The position numbers and the translations under genes are program-made. Shown here one piece after another: positions 21,893 through 23,693 of a stretch of 23,693 nt of DNA (its first letter is position 1; each line of letters starts with the position of its first letter). This DNA comes from JAZQLP01 sp045629205. Its GTDB lineage: Bacteria; Bacillota; Clostridia; Oscillospirales; UBA644. The notes beneath the pieces are model-generated. The model was not told where the DNA came from. It saw only the letters and a program-made list of their open reading frames with translations, and searched no databases. The stretch is from positions 1 through 23,693 of the forward strand of contig JAZQQT010000003.1 in NCBI GenBank assembly GCA_045629205.1, written 5' to 3'.

Positions 21893-22405
21893 TTATAAAA
21901 ACTCGACTGTATCCTCTAAGGGCTTCGTCTTGTAATGTAAAGGACTCGGTGTTACCCCTTCCTTGGGATAGCCCATGACTAATAATGCAACGGATTCCAG
22001 ATTATCCGGCAACTCAAACTCTACTGTGACAGCTTCCGGAATATAATGCATGACCCAAGTGGAACCCACACCCAGATTGGCGGCTTCAAGCATCATATGT
22101 GTGCATACGATCGAAGCGTCTATATTCCCGGATGACTTGCCGTCATACTCTCGCTTCCAGCATTCATTCCTGTCAAAGCAGACTAGGAAAGCTAAGGGCG
22201 CAAAAAAGTGAGATTTTGTGCATTTTCTGAATTTTGTCAAACCTTCTTCAGATTCGATCACAAAGATCCTCTGCGGTTGACGGTTGCAGGCTGTAGGAGC
22301 TGCCTGACCGGCCGTCAGAATCTTTTCTATTACTTCTCTTTCGACCTTCCGGTCTGCAAATTCTCTGACAGAAAATCTGCTTTTTATCAATTCCGAAAAT
22401 TCCAT
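21893..22405 (-). CDS. Nitroreductase family protein (FMN-dependent)
   Basis: The 170-residue product matches short clostridial nitroreductases, which use FMN and NAD(P)H to reduce nitro, quinone or other small compounds. The N-terminal FMN-phosphate motif is SRFSVREF (residues 9-16), and APTACNRQPQRIFVI (about 36-50) is the second FMN-binding stretch. DASIVCTHMMLEAANLGVGS then TWVMHYIP is the dimer-interface helix and flavin loop, and LLVMGYPKEG is the typical C-terminal strand. AAGGAA lies about nine bases before the ATG. A 26-codon gene remnant overlaps the start by TAATG, so the gene was probably once second in an operon. Physiological substrate unknown. Confidence 0.9.
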   Translation of the reverse strand: MEFSELIKSRFSVREFADRKVEREVIEKILTAGQAAPTACNRQPQRIFVIESEEGLTKFRKCTKSHFFAPLAFLVCFDRNECWKREYDGKSSGNIDASIVCTHMMLEAANLGVGSTWVMHYIPEAVTVEFELPDNLESVALLVMGYPKEGVTPSPLHYKTKPLEDTVEFL

Positions 22406-22485
22406 TATTTCATTTCCTTCGCAAATTCAAGTTTGTCCACATCTTTACCTCCCCCGAGCATCGGATTTTGACGAACAAAATCCAT
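22405..22485 (-). pseudogene. Remnant or small gene overlapping the nitroreductase start
   Basis: A frame of 26 codons reads MDFVRQNPMLGGGKDVDKLE then FAKEMK, ending in a TAA that shares bases with the nitroreductase ATG (TAATG). The sequence looks like the C-terminal tail of a real protein, and a stop-to-start overlap is typical of operon partners. No ribosome binding site precedes the ATG, and the frame is closed by TAG about 20 bases further upstream, near a plus-strand terminator. It is most likely the surviving 3' end of a deleted upstream gene; the parent family is not identified. Confidence 0.4.
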
Positions 22486-22507
22486 ATCCCGAAAAACATC
22501 CGTATCG

Positions 22508-22538
22508 GGCTGTCTCTAAGAACAGCCTTGTTTTTTTT
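22508..22538 (+). terminator. Plus-strand terminator with no gene before it
   Basis: GGCTGT, loop CTCTAAGA, ACAGCC, then TTG and eight T. It is oriented for the plus strand, while both neighbouring genes are on the minus strand. It probably came in with rearranged DNA or closes an unseen small transcript. Confidence 0.6.
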
Positions 22539-22549
22539 GAGATTGAATA

Positions 22550-23413
22550 TTATATGTTTTCTTTGAAGAGCCGCAGATCGCCGTCGGTTGGGATATGCTC
22601 TTCCGAGTCGAAGCCGTTTTCCATACCGAGGCGGGAGTATTTGCTTTGCCCCATCGGATGATAGGGTATGTAATCGATGCCGTCGAGGTTTTTCAGCGAT
22701 GACGCGAGCTCCTTTATTGCCGCCGCGTGCTCCGGCGAGGTGTTTACGCCGCGGATAAGGAGACAGCGCAGGCGGATTTTTGCGTCAAGGTCATCGGCTT
22801 TATGCAGATTTTTTATGATTTTACCGAGGTCTCCGCCTGTGTTGCGGTGAAATCTTTCGGGGTCGCTGTCCTTGAAGTCCCACAGAAACAAATCGGTCAG
22901 CGGGATAAGCTCGGTCAGCAGTTCGGAGGGGAAAACGCCGCAGGTCTCTATCGCCGTGTTTATGCCTTTTTCCTTTGCGAGACGGAGAAGCCCGATAAGA
23001 GCGGCGGGCTGCATGGTTGGCACGCCGCCCGAAACGGTAAGTCCGCCGCCGTTTATATAAAACGCCGCGTCCTCGGCGACTTCGCGGACAATATCGGCGA
23101 CTTCGGTTTCCTTTACCTGCATTTCGCAGGCTCCGGCAGGGCAGAGATCGGCGCAGGCGCCGCAGTTTTTGCAGAGATCACGGTCAACGTATCTGTCGGG
23201 CGAGAAAATCTGTGCTCCGCACCCTGTCTGAAGACAGAGACCGCAGCCGATACAGCGATTTTTGTCGAAAAACAGCCGCTTTTTGCCTGTCATTCCCTCG
23301 GGATTGTGACACCAGCGGCAGCGGAGAGGACAGCCGGCAAAAAAGACGGTTGTCCGCACGCCCGGCCCGTCACGGAGACAGTATTTCTGCATGTTGAATA
23401 TTTTGGCAATCAT
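22550..23413 (-). CDS. Glycyl-radical enzyme activase-type radical SAM protein
   Basis: The 287-residue product belongs to the PflA-like activases that use S-adenosylmethionine and a [4Fe-4S] cluster to install a glycyl radical on a partner enzyme. It shows RDGPGVRTTVFFAGCPLRCR then WCHNPEG, with the cluster cysteines 28, 32 and 35. A ferredoxin-like insert carries two further clusters (Cys 54/57/60/65 and 81/84/87/91), as in TIGR02494-type activases. The core motif reads GLTVSGGVPTMQ where SGGEP is usual, so the glutamate that contacts SAM is replaced by valine. DFKDSDPERFHRNTG and YIPYHPMGQSKY are normal. A longer frame reaches 23596 but crosses the hairpin array; GGAG eight bases before 23413 sets the start. 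No partner glycyl-radical enzyme is in the window. Confidence 0.88.
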   Translation of the reverse strand: MIAKIFNMQKYCLRDGPGVRTTVFFAGCPLRCRWCHNPEGMTGKKRLFFDKNRCIGCGLCLQTGCGAQIFSPDRYVDRDLCKNCGACADLCPAGACEMQVKETEVADIVREVAEDAAFYINGGGLTVSGGVPTMQPAALIGLLRLAKEKGINTAIETCGVFPSELLTELIPLTDLFLWDFKDSDPERFHRNTGGDLGKIIKNLHKADDLDAKIRLRCLLIRGVNTSPEHAAAIKELASSLKNLDGIDYIPYHPMGQSKYSRLGMENGFDSEEHIPTDGDLRLFKENI

Positions 23414-23427
23414 AACGGTGACTCCGG

Positions 23428-23620
23428 TTTTGCCTTGCGGCAAAAGAGATGTTTGCGGCGCTGCCGCAAAGAGAGGCTTGCAGCAGAGCTGCAAAGAGAT
23501 GCGTTTGCTTCGCAAACGGAGCTTACGCTCAAGAGATGTGTTCGGCGATGCCGAACATCGCCTGCGGCGAAAGAGATGCTTGCGGCGCTGCCGCAAAGAG
23601 AGGCGTTCGCGAAGCGAACG
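23428..23620. repeat. Array of nine short hairpins joined by an AAGAGATG-like linker
   Basis: Nine consecutive perfect inverted repeats: 23428-23445, 23452-23470, 23478-23494, 23502-23518, 23519-23530, 23539-23557, 23558-23570, 23580-23596 and 23604-23620. Stems are 4-8 bp and loops 3-4 bases (GCT, AGA, TTC, GAT, TGC, GAA, TTGC, TTAC). Six of the eight junctions carry a linker close to AGAGATG or AGAGAGG; two (hairpins 4-5 and 6-7) abut directly. Stem sequences differ between units while remaining fully paired. The array ends 15 bases upstream of the radical SAM start on the minus strand. To its right lie AT-rich sequence and a weak plus-strand promoter (GTGACA, 16-base spacer, TATAAT at 23667-23672) pointing out of the window. 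The frames crossing it are not real genes. Confidence 0.9.
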
Positions 23621-23693
23621 TGAATTATTCGACTTTCGTCAAACGTGACATTCCGTATTTTTTTGATATAATATAGCATAAAAAATAAAAAAG

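Noticed and set aside
22550..23596. Longer 348-codon form of the radical SAM protein
   Set aside because: The extra 61 residues translate the hairpin array and are arginine-rich nonsense; GGAG and the family N-terminus support the start at 23413.
23428..23620. CRISPR array
   Set aside because: The constant parts are about 7-8 bases and the variable parts are palindromes, not unique spacers; no cas gene is present.
23410..23679. Several frames across the hairpin array on both strands
   Set aside because: They only translate the repeat, with near-identical peptide blocks from the repeated units.

Overview
The window looks like a chromosomal segment of a Bacillota (Clostridia) bacterium, probably an uncultured gut lineage. 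This rests on strong AGGAGG-type ribosome binding sites, TTGACA/TATAAT-type promoters, lipoprotein signal peptides, Gram-positive-style intrinsic terminators and the gene families present. No rRNA, tRNA or CRISPR array was seen. All function calls come from reading translated sequence and motifs by eye; no database search was run.

Region 1 (1-3757, mostly minus strand) is ordinary housekeeping and envelope DNA: the start of a secreted protein cut by the window edge, a lipoprotein with a Pro-Asp-Asn linker, and a PutP-type sodium/proline symporter. The intergenic stretch between the lipoprotein and putP holds two adjacent CCTAACGTTAGG palindromes, a tandem 11-bp repeat and a plus-strand terminator with no obvious gene in front of it.

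Region 2 (about 4014-11676, plus strand) is a complete type I restriction-modification operon of the EcoR124 (type IC) kind behind one good promoter. The order is hsdM, a membrane protein resembling SieB, hsdS with a four-copy 12-bp TAEL-type repeat, a second membrane protein with a coiled coil, a DUF4160 protein, and hsdR. The genes are tightly packed or overlapping, so the three non-RM genes probably travel and act with the RM system. It ends in a bidirectional terminator.

Region 3 (11698-14992, minus strand) is an ABC operon: a LolD/MacB-type ATPase, a permease with a histidine-rich extracellular loop, and a lipoprotein with a CPFC motif. This suggests metal, perhaps zinc, handling. Downstream on the same strand lies a 51-codon gene for a peptide with a double-glycine leader, followed by what may be a frameshifted remnant of its tail.

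Region 4 (15141-19764, plus strand) is mobile or defence-like. An XRE regulator and a nucleotidyltransferase form a toxin-antitoxin-like pair under an operator-bearing promoter, bracketed by a perfect 53-bp direct repeat. Directly after the second repeat copy come a shortened terminase small subunit, a full terminase large subunit and a P22-type coat protein. There is no portal, protease, integrase or tail gene, so this is either a prophage remnant or a very reduced packaging/capsid cassette.

Region 5 (19796-23693) holds a cytosolic M13 metallopeptidase (plus), a nitroreductase with a small gene remnant in front of it (minus), and a glycyl-radical-enzyme activase-type radical SAM protein (minus). 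Immediately upstream of the activase is a 193-bp array of nine different short hairpins joined by a nearly constant AAGAGATG-like linker, the most unusual repeat in the window.
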